NCBI GenBank assembly: GCA_914767715.1
Contig: OU612066.1
Coordinates: 34,200,283-34,264,282 of the forward strand
From: Membranipora membranacea
Lineage: Eukaryota; Bryozoa; Gymnolaemata; Cheilostomatida; Membraniporidae
DNA: 64,000 nucleotides
Direction of reading: 5' to 3'
Shown here: positions 32,941-46,007 of the stretch, piece after piece
Layout: the number at the start of each line of letters is the position of its first letter
Numbering within the stretch: position 1 is the stretch's first letter
Program-made: the position numbers and the translations under genes
Notes under the pieces: generated by a model
Database searches by the model: none
The model's input: the letters and a program-made list of their open reading frames with translations, nothing else
What the model was told of the DNA's origin: nothing

Positions 32941-35389
32941 ATTAAAAAAACAAATTAATATCTTGCCAAAAGAAAAAAATCTCTGCGCCCAGCACTGTCT
33001 CATTTACATTACATTTCATTCATCGGAGCAGCATCACATAACGATAACATATGACACAATGACAATTTCTACAGGTCACATTGTTAGTCAATGTGTAAAG
33101 AACACAACTCCTTACCTTGTCCTTGTCATATTGACAGCTGTCTCTGTGTTACGGATATCAGTATTATGTTCTTGAGGCGGTCTTTGTACATTGCAGCACT
33201 CTTAGTTAGGACTGCGAGGCGACTATCAAGGCTATATTGCCCTCATTCCTGCTTGATGGTTTCAATTAATTTGAAGGTACTTGTTAGTACAGAACGAATT
33301 ACAATTCAATCTTCGTTGACTTTGCTGTGGGTGGGTGGGTGGGATCAACCTAAAAAATGGATAAAATTAACAATCACGATAAATATATCAGAACTGAAAG
33401 TGTATATATATCATAGTTTTGACAAGAATTTTGTACAATGAAAATCTTATGGTGTTTGGAAGGCGATACAATCAACTTACCGAATTTGTGTTGCCTTATC
33501 CATATATAAGTCGGGGTAATGTGCTTAATACTCGATTTTTCTCTCCCACCTTTATTATTTGTCACTGATATCATACTGTCACTGTCACAGTCACAGTCGT
33601 CACCGTCACCACAGAACAGTGTGTTCGCTGGTTTTAAATGGCAATTTTCAAGCTCATCTGAAAATAAAAGAGGTAAAAACAAACTATTTATTTATGTATC
33701 TTCATCAATATAATAAACATTTTCGGCCAGGGGGCCTTCGGGAGGTGGAGGGCAAGAGTTTTGGGGGCTCAGACTAACAAAAAGTATACTATACTTTTAA
33801 TGAGTGAATATAATTCAATTGCTTCCACACCACAAGAGTTTCTTTTTATAACAGTAGACTTTGAAGATAGTTTAGTCAATCAATCATAACCATTGGTATG
33901 AATTTATGGATCTGTGGTAAAGAAGATATCATGGCTTTTTGTGATGATATGCCATCGGTCTAAAACTTTGTGTCAGGGTCTGAATAAAGCTCATAATCTA
34001 GCAACTTTTACATTATGCACTGACTTACGTCCCAGTAACAACCTTCAAAAACTCAGGCAGGCTGGTTGAAAAAAGTTTACAAGGTTCAGCTATAATTACG
34101 ATCCTGAACTTGTGGATCAATCATAGATGAGAAATACGGTCCAGCAATCAACATGAATAGCCATACGCTTGTTCAGAGTCAGATAAATGTTCCTCTGATC
34201 CATTTAATATATATCAGTGATCATAACTGTTATCTGCAACCTCTTTCTGAAGCTTACGGCTGTTGGCATTTTGTGCTGCCATTAGAAAGATACGCAGTCA
34301 AGAAATACAACATGTGACACTCACCCAACAATATCATTGAGAGTAGGGTTAGTGCATTAGGATCCATACTTCATATAAACTGGTCAACCTTTATGTCTCC
34401 AGTCCACGATAATCCCAACAGAGTAGCATAAAATCCGTCTTCTAAGTGAAGGTTAGTCTTGCCCCGCCCAACGGTCCCCGGCCAGGGAAGATAAGCTTTA
34501 GAGAATGGTGACTTTACTGTCCATCCAGCGGCTACATTATGAGAACTGGTTATCTCAACAATAGAAGCTACAAATATGCACTGCTGGCTAATAATAAAGC
34601 TAGATGATAGCTACTATGAATAGTTTGCAAGGAGAAGCTTTTAGATTATCTTGTATTATCTTTTAGCTTGTTTTGAGCAACAAATCATTGTCTCATCTAA
34701 TAAGCTTATTGCAATTTTCCAATAGTCAAATCTAATGGGAGAAACTGAATAGCTGTCATTTTTAAGAAACATTTGTCATCTTTTGATATTCAAGATTTGA
34801 TATTGTGGTGTATGCTGTTTTGGCTTCAATGATATTCTGTTTTAAAACAGATAAGAAAATAATTGATGGTAATGTTAGACACTTTATGTGTGCTGCCCCC
34901 CCCCCCCGTCCAAAAAATTCTGTGTCAAATTTTGTCATACAAACTCCTCCCAAAAGAACATGGGTATTCTTTCGTAGCTCCTTTTGTGTTAGGATTTTAT
35001 TTTGACAACATGGTACTATAAAAATAGATGGGCACAATTATGTGGTTGAAATTTGATAATCTTTCCTTACATTAGCAGAATTTCAGTTGCTTCAGGCAGC
35101 AGTTTCTCCAACAATATTTTTTATGTTTCAAATTGAATTTCACACTCAATAAAGTATCAATTATCATGAAATGAGGATCACAACGTTATAGCAAGAGCTT
35201 TGCTTCTAGAATAAGAATGAAAACACACAATTGACACAATTAAGATAATAATAATTATAAAAATACACAAATATTTTCAAAATACTTGGAATTTGTCAGT
35301 TTTTAGCACTCTCTGTTCAATCATTACCACGTCACAGTCAGTTAGTTCAGGAACCAAACCTAACTAATTACTCTGCACAGCAAGTGTAG
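32941..35389. other. No gene recognised; probable 3' flank of SERINC
   Basis: I see no exon chain. Minor features are an imperfect tcac/gtcac microsatellite at about 33563-33612 and a run of ten or so C at about 34901-34910. The right end must hold the 3' untranslated region of the minus-strand SERINC gene. No polyadenylation site could be fixed with confidence. Confidence 0.5.
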
Positions 35390-38300
35390 TTAAGAGAAGT
35401 CCCGTCCGCTCAGGAGGAGTGGTGCGACGAGGGTCCAGAAGTAGATAAGCACACAGACCCAGCTGGAGGCGATCTTAACCCACATAGCCGGAGTACTCGA
35501 CTGGAGTGATAGGATACCTGACTCATTCACATTAGGTCTGTAACGGTAATATAAAATGTGAGAATCATTCCAAATTGCAGCATATTTATATTGACACGCT
35601 TGGAGAGTCCACAGCGAAACACTGAGTATAATGCAAATCAGTAAACTGGATTAGCTTAAAATCAAGTCTTGAACGAACGAGTAGGTTGTCTGTCCTGGAA
35701 ATTCCGATTATGCATGGTTGTTCACTCAGACTTACAAAATAAAACCTATTGACGACAATGGTGTTGATTATTCATTATTCAAATATCACTAATTGATAAA
35801 ACAAAATGTAAAAAAACTAAATATTATACTGATACATCTAAGACTAAGTTTACCAACGGCATCAGTCAATGTTATCAAACTACTCTGATGCTGACTTACT
35901 TGTACCAGTTGGTCAGCGTCATCATCACGTAGAAGCTAGCTAAACAGAACATGAGATGGAAGAATGAGTAGTTATAAGCTACAACATCCTCCTCATCATC
36001 CCAGACGTTCTGCCCCTCGTGGTCATCGTCCTCGTCCTTAGTACCAGACTTAACTTCATCATCAGTATCAGCCAGTATTACCTTCTCATCACCCTTCAGG
36101 GTCAGTCTGCCCACATTACTGTGTGAGCTGTTCCTAACGCTGTAGTGAACAGATAGAAATCAGTGAGCAAAGGAAATACTACCAACATGTTCATAATTCT
36201 TAGTCTTGTCTAGTCAAATGATGGTAAGCCAGAATAACACCCCTGATATTAGTCAAAATGAGGGCTGAATTGTTTTAATTTGAAAATATGAATAAAATTG
36301 AGCCAATTCTCCGACATGAGAGATCAAGCGTAGATCAAGTTTGTTCATTTTATTGATTTAACTACCGTCTTATCAGTTAGATATGGCGTTACTACAAGGC
36401 AATTAAGGTCAAATAACACGACTCTTATGAAACTATCATCCCGATGGACTGTAGAAAATTTTAAGTTATTTGGAGTTGCTCTCCCCTTGAGCAGCCAACC
36501 ATTCACCAGCAAAGTGAGAGCATCCAGGAACGCAGGCAAATTGGATCACACTGAATCTAGGGTGGTAGAGGTGCATTGTGGTTAATTAATTTGTCTGAAA
36601 CAGCATCCAATCGATTGCCTTTTATTGACCATAGCTACCATAGTACAATACATGGATATTGTATTGTCACAATACGGAGAGTGAGTATTCTCACCTTGAG
36701 TAGATGATGGCGACAAACCAGATGACAAGGGTAATGAGACTGATAGCATCAAACTGTGAGCCCAAGGATCCCCGGGATACACTCTTAGAGGCTGTACCTG
36801 AACTGTTACCCTTCAGCTCTATATAAATCTCTGTCAGCGATGGGTTACATTCTACAACAAACCAGATACTTCATGTGAGATATGAGGTTTATTTAATATT
36901 TTGTATGTAAACAACAAATTTGAGTATGTGTAGATTTCCCACTGTGGTTTGGGAAATCATAGACATATTAATAATATACTAACAAACTAAATATAAGTTT
37001 TTAGTCTATGGGATGAAAGCTTAAAGTTAGCGGACTGATATTAAACGCTGCAATCCTTGTCTCGTATGTGACACTACATGGTGATTAATACATTCTTCTG
37101 CAACAAAACATTCTGTTATATGTAGTCAATCATGTCAGAAAAGGACCCGAGTGTTTTGTAGGCCTAATTTAGGAAAAAACAACTGGGTCAACAGACGCCT
37201 CGGGGCTTAGGCATTGACATAATGGCATCACAGAGTAAGGATATACAGTGTGATAAGTCTATATTTTACTAAAATAATTGCAAATGAACACAGACCTGTA
37301 TAGGGTGACAATGCTTAGCCAAATATGTGCGGTGATTTAGATTAACAAAACCTGTACCCCTCAATAACAGGATACACAGATTATACTTGAGGTTACACAT
37401 GGCACATTTCATCTAGGTGAAAATGCAAGATACCAGCATTAGGGACAAGTATTGCTCACTATAATTGGTCTAACATATACAGGTATGAGCTGTAATATTA
37501 CCTGGATCGTTAGTGATGGCGGACCAGGTGAGATAGATCACATATAGAGCAATGATAGAAGGCTGAAGCAGTCCTGATCTCGGGTTGGCTGTAATATAAA
37601 ATGGATTATGTTGACTTTTAAGGATTTCACCTAGACACTATGACTAAGTTGTGTTTTTTGTTTATGAGATTTCACCACAAAGCAATAAAAAAGGCTATGT
37701 GATACCCTTGACAGATCAATGTTGGTGAGTGATCATATGAAACCAAAGGGACGAGCAACTGCAACACTGGTGTCAGCTGAATATATGTTACTCTTTTCAG
37801 CATGTGTAGAATATGTATCTGACACACACAGGCCCAGTTATAAAGTCAGCCTTAACCGTGAGTATACATAATATTGTATTTGGTTATGGTCTTAGCAGAT
37901 ACACTTCAGTAATGACAACAATTTTATCTATCGGTCGGAGCAGGTTAGGCTTTTAGCCACACTGAAAACTTAAGATATGAGTTATACTCACCATCTTGTA
38001 TTTTGGGCAGCACTGCGATGATGGATACGATGGCGATGAGTACGAGGTTGACACTAAGGAAAGCCTTGTGATTAGTACAAGCCTTCAGAGAAGACTCAGT
38101 CACTATATCATCCTGTAGTGGAAAAGGTAAAATTATGTGATGGAATATAGCTGAAGAAACAGCCCTCCTCAAGCTGTCCAATGTTTTGATAAATCTGAGT
38201 TCAACTGGGTCAATAATAATGTTAATCCAATTGTTTTGTCAATTTTTCAGGACTGTCTGCTAGAATATACATTTAGAGGCGAGAGGAAGGTCCTGTTAAT

Positions 38301-41300
38301 CTTACTGATCAGTTACCATACACATGATCCCTCTAGAAATTCCAGAAAAATACGTTGTGGGATACTCATTATACCAAGTTAGGTCCAGTTTGCCTGCATT
38401 CGGAGTTGCTCCCTCTCCACTGATAAGCTCATCAGTTGATGGGGCGAAACTGTAATGCAGGCAAACTGGATCTAGATACTCGTCAAAACACCCTTTTTAA
38501 GAAATACATTGCCACCTAAGGATGAAGGATACACATGAAGTTGTAGTCAGTCATTCTTGTATAAATAAATACTAACCGGACGAGGGAATCCATAGAAATG
38601 AAGCATCAATCCGAAAGCCACCAAAACCAGTGAGAAGAAGAAGATCGTGAACACCAAGAGTGCTGAAATGAGAAAATAGCACTCAGTCATTGTAGCAAGA
38701 GGAATAAAATCTTAGATTCAGACGATCCACTGTCCTTCTACGGGAAGATTGTTTGCATTTGACAAAGATGGTTTGTTGTTGATTCCTCAAAAGCCTTGTA
38801 GGGGGCTTCAGTGATCCTCTCATACATTGGCCACATTCCATATTATTGACCATGAACCCGTAATACCATTATAAATATCAGCTAATCTGAAACATTTTCG
38901 AGAAAACACTTTTTCTGTCGCATATCATAGTAGAGTTCAATTGTAAGAGTCAGTTACCCCTACAAGCAGTTATTTACCAATAAAGCTGGATTGATGAATA
39001 TTGAAGCTTGAACATAAACAGCAGGAAACTCACCGATATACCACCCTCTATGACCATTTCCTTCCTCAGCTCTCTCAAGGAATTTATCGTTCCAGGCGTA
39101 GGCAAAGTCTACCAGCAGAACAAGCTGCACCAGGATGAATATGAAAGCTCCTATCATACCAACTACCATCCACCCTACAAACAATAATCATTGTTATCTT
39201 CACTCAAGGTGGTTGGGTGTTAGTTCTAAGAATGGGAGAGAAATACTTATCAAATTTCGCAGTGATTCATTCATAAAGTACATCAAGCCATTATACAGCC
39301 ATCGTTGTTACTTTGCTCTCTCCTGAATCTAAGATTACATCATCCTTCTTTCAATGCTCAACTTGATGGACATGTTTATAATTGGATTCTCCAGTGTTAC
39401 TGGAACTATATACCCTCTAACCTCATAGAGTGTGCTTATTGCTCATCACCGCATAATAGATTTTAATAAGTCTTGTAGTGGAAATTTTGGAAAGTGACAC
39501 ATCTTACTTCTTGAAGTCACTTGGCCAACTTGACGACATATTATGTCATTTTACAAACTCAGGTTTGCTTTCTACTATCTACGTCAGTTTGGACATTTCT
39601 CTACTTGTCATCACAACTAAACAAACCTGTAGCCATCTGATCCCAGGGCAGGAAGAAGCCTCCAATCATCGGTCCAATAAAGAGAATCACTTTGAATAGC
39701 CAAAATCTGTAAAAAAGAAAGAGAAAATGTACAAGAACCTTACACAATTTTGGTTTTAAAGATGGTTTGAGGGTCTGACGGAGAACATCTGCCAAGAGAG
39801 AAATCCATATCATTATGAACTCAAGAAAGAGTTAGTGTCAGATCGATTGGGATACTGATATACACAAAAGGAACGAACAGAGGTACACTTATATTCCTCC
39901 CAAACTTAGCTAATCGACAATCTTGATGTAAGGCTGAATGTTGAAAGTAACCAGCCCAACATAAAACAACAAAGGGATATCTTAATTGGCATGTGCCCTA
40001 GCCTTGGGTTCTAACACTTACCCATTATGAAGTTTAGCCCGGGGATCTTTAGATGATTTCACACAGATCGTAAGTAGAGCCATGAATCCGAAGAAACAGC
40101 TCATTCCGAAGCACACAGCATACACAGCTCTGTAACCGACTACAAGGTCACAGTTTTCAATCAGTCCGTCAGTCTGGCCAGTAATCTTGTTGATGAATTT
40201 GTTTTCAGATAGACCATGACAAAGTAATGGAATCTAAAAGTAAAAATAAGAATTGTATGCTTGTCTACCCTGAGAGCATCATAATAATATGGGCTTAAAT
40301 TATCTGATTAATAATGGCTTCCCTTCCTCAGATTTTTGAGGTATGGAGTTAATATTCAGATAGGATAAGTTAAGTCTCATATTCCATGGATTGTTTCAAG
40401 CCGCATTTTGTTAATTGTATAAGCTAGAAAAGCTGAACTGAACACCTGAGAATTAACAAGAATATCTTACCTTATCAAGTCCATCTCTGACATCTGGTAT
40501 CAGAAGGATGCATGACAAGGCGACTCCAATCAGCAGAAATATGGCGTAAACTATCCTCGAGCTGGTAGAGTTCTTACATGAGGGGCAACATTTACAGCAC
40601 AGACTACATGCTGATGATCCAACACAGCAGGCAAGCTAGAAATATGAGAACAATGTAGGCTGATGGATCGTGGGTAAGAAAATTACAACATGGCTGAACA
40701 AACTCAAGAAAAAGCCTCTACATTGAACCAAAACAAGAGCAGAAACCAAACTTGTTGTTGTTTTTACAAGACAAGACAGGGGTTAATCATGGAAGTGGAT
40801 AAGTATTAGTAGCTCTCGCTACGCTTATGCATATCTCATCTACTTTGCTATATCTACCTAACTTATCTACCAAACAAGTAAGTAAGTATCATCGTTGTTT
40901 AGCTACTTTCTCACATAACTGTTTAGTAGCCTGCTACTTGGTTATGCTATGATTCAATGACTTTGTGACCACAGGCCTTCTGCAGTTGTTGCAAGTCCAG
41001 TGGACGAGAACCCTAGTGACCACTGGGTCACTGTACCACTGGACTTGCGCAATTACAGAAGGCTATGACTCTACTTTGAACATAAGCATAAATAAATGAT
41101 AATATTAAGAGTGATTAACTCAATTGCATATCCTTGTAAGTACCTAACCTAGTCCTAATTAATACTAACTAATACATACTGTAAGTAATACACAGTAAAG
41201 TAATAGCTAGTCCTCTAACAGTGTACATTGATTGTACTACTATCATATGAGCAAGGAGTTGTTATTCCTTGCTGTGAGTCTATTAGAATAAACACCACCA

Positions 41301-41518
41301 TTCACTTTATTTCATTCATCATCACACATACATATGTTATATAATTAATTGTCATATACTTGAGCCTTGGCACGACTGTCACTTTGACTTTGATTTTGAG
41401 GCATTCATTTGTACTTTCTTTTCATTTAGTTTATAATTTGTTAGATCAAGGAAAGAAAATGATTTATTCTTTATAGCACAAAATAGACACTTACACTGCT
41501 GAGAATCCCACAGCACAT
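35390..41518 (-). CDS. SERINC-family multipass membrane protein, 11 exons
   Basis: Exons on the minus strand: 41495-41518, 40471-40635, 40022-40233, 39627-39706, 39034-39174, 38577-38662, 37992-38112, 37502-37588, 36695-36851, 35900-36139, 35390-35537. All introns are GT/AG, phases agree, and the total is 1461 nt, or 486 residues, normal for the family. SERINC proteins are membrane proteins linked to serine incorporation into lipids and to lipid scrambling; the role here is by homology. Visible signatures are a cysteine-rich N-terminus ([13 protein letters not shown]), [51 protein letters not shown], and a C-terminus [20 protein letters not shown]. About ten membrane helices lie near residues 35-55, 96-120, 135-157, 161-187, 208-232, 252-273, 283-302, 339-356, 411-432 and 454-478. 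An acidic loop precedes helix nine. Confidence 0.95.
38381..38473. repeat. Foldback hairpin element, copy 2, in a SERINC intron
   Basis: The arms aggtccagtttgcctgcatt and aatgcaggcaaactggatct pair over 20 bp with a single G-T mismatch. The interior is imperfectly palindromic too (cactgat facing atcagttg), so nearly the whole 93 bp can fold back. It lies between exons 6 and 7. A related sequence occurs at 29068-29150, which favours a tiny foldback transposon over a unique RNA gene. Confidence 0.75.
40975..41063. repeat. Long hairpin in SERINC intron 1
   Basis: Arm 1 (40975-41003) starts gccttctgcagttgttgc and ends aagtccagtgg. Arm 2 (41036-41063) is its reverse complement with three or so mismatches and a one-base length difference. 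The 32-bp centre contains a second stem (agtgacc facing gggtcact). The result is an extended hairpin of about 89 nt, the size range of a microRNA precursor. I saw no second copy in the window. Confidence 0.75.
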
Positions 41519-41938
41519 CTTCTCGGTGTTCCTATCTTTGTGTGGAATACACCAACTTAACTATATCTGGTAAAAGTAGAATTCAATAGATTTGTTTTCA
41601 CTCTCTCCTTCAGATCTCCTGAAAATGAATGTTATTGTAAATACCTTAACCTGTCACACTTCTTTTTAAACTCGTATTTTTGATAAGTGAGCTAAAGGTT
41701 ATTTGGACTGTATAGAGAATGTTATAACAGTCTATCACATGACCAAAAATTTCAATAGACACAATCTAAATTTGCGTCATCAGTAAACTAAGGGGATGTA
41801 GATAAAAATGTCAGTGAGGAAATAAACATTAGCCTGGTGACAGTGACTCACTTTACTCTCTCACAAAACAAGCATTTTTGTGATTCTCTTGTTTTTCCTT
41901 CCTTGGCCCATTTACTTGAAGCTGCTCCATAACCCACC
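41519..41938. promoter_or_regulatory. Shared 5' region between SERINC and the SPFH gene
   Basis: The two start codons (41518 minus, 41939 plus) face away from each other with 420 bp between them. This interval must hold both 5' untranslated regions and probably both promoters, unless non-coding first exons lie elsewhere. I see no clear TATA box placed for either gene. A bidirectional promoter is inferred from position only. Confidence 0.45.
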
Positions 41939-44900
41939 ATGTCTGATGGAAGTCATCTCAAGATTGTAGTCATAGTGGTGATAGTTGCTGTGCTTGCACT
42001 GATTATTGGTCTGGTTGCAACATCTTTGAAGAAGCTAGATTCATTTGAAAGTAAGTAAGAAATTCCAACAATATATAAATAATATATATATATATGTATT
42101 AAATAAGGTTAGTTCAAATCCAACTCCTCCTTGGTAACACTAATATTGATTACTGGTCACTCAATATATAATGAATTAAAACTTTAGATTATCTGTGAAT
42201 TTATCATGCATTATCAATTATTAAACAGCACACTTTGGGCTGGGACCTCCATTAGCTAGAGCAGGGTAAGAAGATGCTAGAGTTCACTGCAAGGCATAGC
42301 CTCAACTCTACATACCCAGTGCTGTTAATATCTAGTCAGCTCATTAATGGATTTATATATTGTGATCACGGGTATGATGGGTTTGTGAGCGTGTATCTAG
42401 CAATCTGTCGCTGTCAGAAGCGATTTAAGTTCTTACTCTTGGCAATCACAGTACTTGAAAAATTACTAGTTTAATAGATGTCATAATTGAGTGTACTTCC
42501 CTATTAACAGTCGGACTGAAGTATGATACAATCAATAAGAAGCTGGATGAGAAGGTATACAGAGAAGGTTTACATCCCGGTCCTCCTGGTTATGAGATGA
42601 TCACATTTCCCAGCATTTACACTACAAACTCTCTAGATGATGCTACGGTGAGTGATTGGAGATTAGGTCACACCTGTCATAACTCACTTCTATTCAAGCC
42701 TCCCCCTCCCACCACCGAGTCCTGTTCTAGCTCATTGATGACTGGCACTGCATTTTTTGTTAGGTGTTTTCAAACTGCTCTGATGAAAACGCATAAAGAA
42801 GTTACTGTTTTGCCGGCAACATTATGCAAGCGTTGTTATACAGTCCACTATTCTATGCTACAATAAGAAGAAGTAAGACTCTAAGGGCTTTGTGAAATTG
42901 GATATAATTACATGTGTGATGTCACTAATTACAGCGAACCACTGTACCGTCAATATTTATTGGCAAGCTAAATCACCATGTATTCTTCTCTAGCACTAGC
43001 TGTGATACCAAGAAAGAGAGATGATTGAGTAACATCTCAGTGTCAATAAGTACATCACTCTGTAACCTTTGTCCATATTTGCATGAGCTAACCAAGGGTT
43101 GTGAATGTGCTCAAGCAAGCTTTTGAGTGCGGCAAGGTTTCACCAGTTGTGATGCGGTTTCTGCATTGAAACACACTTTGTTTTGCTCACACTTGACCAG
43201 ATGGGTAGAGCTGTTGACCCACATAATACCTCAGCGACAGTTAGCTCAGACATTTTACTCAAGAGTTCAAACTTGAAATGTGAGAAGAAATTAAAAAAAA
43301 AACACCATTTAATGATCATTGGTTTTACAGTATTTATATGTTTATCAACCGTATAGGTATTATGAATTCTTACAGTATTTTTATGTTTTTGGTTGCTACA
43401 AAGCAAGTCATCTGTAGCAGACAGATTACTGGCACATCAGTGACTTGTTGCCTACAAAATACAAGCTTAACCGTGTAGTTCTTTTCACTTTAGTGTCTGA
43501 ACAGAGATGGTGTGACTATCAACCTGGATGTGTCCTATCAGTTTAAAGCCACAGCTACACACCTTTATAATCTGGTGGTACAATTTAAAGATTTTGATGC
43601 TTATCAGAGCGTTCTCAGTGCTGCAGGTGAGTTTTGAATTTCACTTGGTCGACTTTGCATTAATTATCTACAAACACCTTAAATATGTATGATTGCCTGT
43701 AATAATGTGTTTTGTTTGCTATGTCATCCTCCCATTATAATATGGCTATATCAAAGAATATAAATATTCATCGGCTATATAGCTATCAAAAGTTTAGGGG
43801 ACAAGTATTTTCCCTAAACATTCTTCAATTTGAAATTGATGAGAATCTGTGTACAGTTTACTTCCTTGTTGAATGATATGTATTATTGCTCTTGTATCAA
43901 CTAAATCCATCATAGTATGCGCTCAATTCAGGTGGCAGTTCTGCTAAGAGTGGTGATCAGTAGTATACCATAACCTTGTCATTCAGAAGTAGGAGAGATT
44001 TTGACCCTTGCTGTTATTGTTTTATCAAGATATTTATTTTGCTCAGCCCCCTCACACATTTATGGAGCCTGCCTTGACAGGCACTGTTGGTGGGGGGGGG
44101 GACAACCAACAAACAAAGCTTGTCAAGACAAGCTGTGAATATAAGGTCATCGCTACTAACATGTATCAATGCGCTCTCTTGCAACTCTACTGTCTTATAA
44201 AAATAAGGGAATAAAGTGATCATTTCCCTTCACTTGATGTATTTCTAGTTCACAGTAATCTTAAGTAGGTCAATATTATGATGTGTAACTATATTACAGG
44301 TATGGCAGCTCTTCAGGTGGTGTGTAGTAAGTTTGATACTACAGACTTTCAGTCTAACCGTACAGAGTTTACCAATCAGCTAAAGAGTAAGCTTCAGGAG
44401 AGGTGTAATCTCTTCCAGTGTGAGATTAATGATGTGCAGGTTAACGATATCCGCAGGCCATCTCAGTATGAGGCTGCTATCCGAGATAAACAAGCCGCTG
44501 TAGAGAATATACAGGTCAGCAGCACCACAGATAATAATAATTAGTATCTAATAATCAAACTATATGAAGATTTCTCGATATATACATGTTGAATAATTTG
44601 TATTATAAACACTATTTCATAATTAGTACACTCAAATCATGCAAATGTAAGCTGAGAATGAAAGTTAGATAATAAGATCTCATACCCAAATTACATTTAT
44701 GTAGAACTTGTTTCGTCTGTAAATATGTTCATGCAAACATGCTCCCTAGAGTCGTTCATAATTTTACTTTGTGTTATTCCTTCAATAAAGTTCAGTATAA
44801 CTATATAAATGCTGTATCCCAGAAAGTTGGAATGGCATATATGTAGCCTGCGAGTATATTCACATTGATAACCAGGCATTCACCTTGATAACCAGGCATT

Positions 44901-46007
44901 CACATTGGTGACCATTCTGTGTTTTTGTTCCCCAGGTTGCACGTGAAGAGAGACCAAAGGAAGAGACTAAAGCTCAGACTCAGCTCAAGGAGGCAAAGTT
45001 TGCTGGTCAGATTCTCGTGCAGAAAGCTGAATCAGAAGCCAGAATCCTTGAGATACAGTAAGTGGTTGAGCCATTCGAAGCAAACTGCCCCCAAAGCTAT
45101 GTCTGATTCCAACAAAATGAATGATTTAAAGATAACTTATAACAGAGTTAATCAAAAAACACTTACAACAAAAATTAGAATTCTCAGACAGAGTTTGTCA
45201 TCGACAAATTTCTTTCATGCCCTCCCGGGATTTTGAAGTAGTTAATATCTAACTGACTTGAGATTCAAGAACCCTCATTGCGAACTAACAAATCCAACTT
45301 ATCTGGGGAGTTTATGGCAATATCTGCACAGCTTACTAAATTTCAACGCAACGATTAGCAAACTAATCTCATTCATTGCTGACTTGCTGTAATCATGTGA
45401 ACTGTGTTCCGTTTCTACCTGTATCGGCTGTCATAGTAACGTCATGTAAACATTCACTTGATAATGACCTTAACCTTGGTGTCTCATTGCAGGGCAGAGA
45501 CAGAGGCTGAAGCGATACGGAATAGATATAGTATCGAAGCTCAGACTTATGCAAACATCAGTAACGCTCTCAGCCTTACTCCTGAAGGTAATTACATCAA
45601 CGTAACTACACCCTGTGAATTATATGATAAAACCAGAAGTAGATTGTTTTATGTGCCCTTTCTGCATTCGTTGTTCCTATATATAACTGAGCAAATCGCC
45701 AACTTTCCTTTGTGTGGCATTATAATTTGAATATATAGCCCCCTTTACACAATGTGCTATATTCCTAAAAAAAGTGGCAGCAGGTTTAAACTCTGAACGA
45801 GCCATGTATGTGATGTCAAAAGTTATTTTACTGAATCACTTGCACATTACTTTGTTCAAATCAAAACATTTCCGACTTCTAAAATAATTTTTGGTGTTAT
45901 TTGCAGGTCTCATCTCTTACATCGGAATTAGGACTATCGAGAAAGCTTCTAACCCTGTGTACATCGGTCTGAAGTCTCCGGCCAAATCATCCTACATTAC
46001 TCCTTAG
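41939..46007 (+). CDS. SPFH/Band 7 (prohibitin-like) membrane-anchored protein, 7 exons
   Basis: Exons: 41939-42050, 42511-42647, 43494-43626, 44300-44514, 44936-45057, 45493-45587, 45907-46007. All junctions are GT/AG with matching phases, giving 915 nt, or 304 residues. An N-terminal helix at residues 9-29 (VVIVVIVAVLALIIGLVA) anchors it. The SPFH domain follows (about 34-200), with DGVTINLDVSYQFKA and a later segment ending FQCEINDVQVNDI typical of Band 7 strands. Then comes a charged, Ala/Glu-rich coiled coil (about 185-270, with AETEAEAIRNRYSIEAQ), as in stomatin and prohibitin relatives. Family members scaffold membrane microdomains; the compartment here is unknown. It is divergently placed from SERINC. 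AATAAA at 46191-46196, 184 bp after the stop, is a likely polyadenylation signal. The ortholog group was not identified. Confidence 0.9.

Noticed and set aside
32879-33777. Cluster of short plus-strand frames
   Set aside because: No domains, no consistent splice sites, and part of the area is duplicated-segment debris and a small microsatellite.
44014-44223. Open frames in SPFH intron 3 next to a G-run
   Set aside because: They lie within an intron fixed by matching exon phases, and the G-run at about 44091-44101 is simple sequence.
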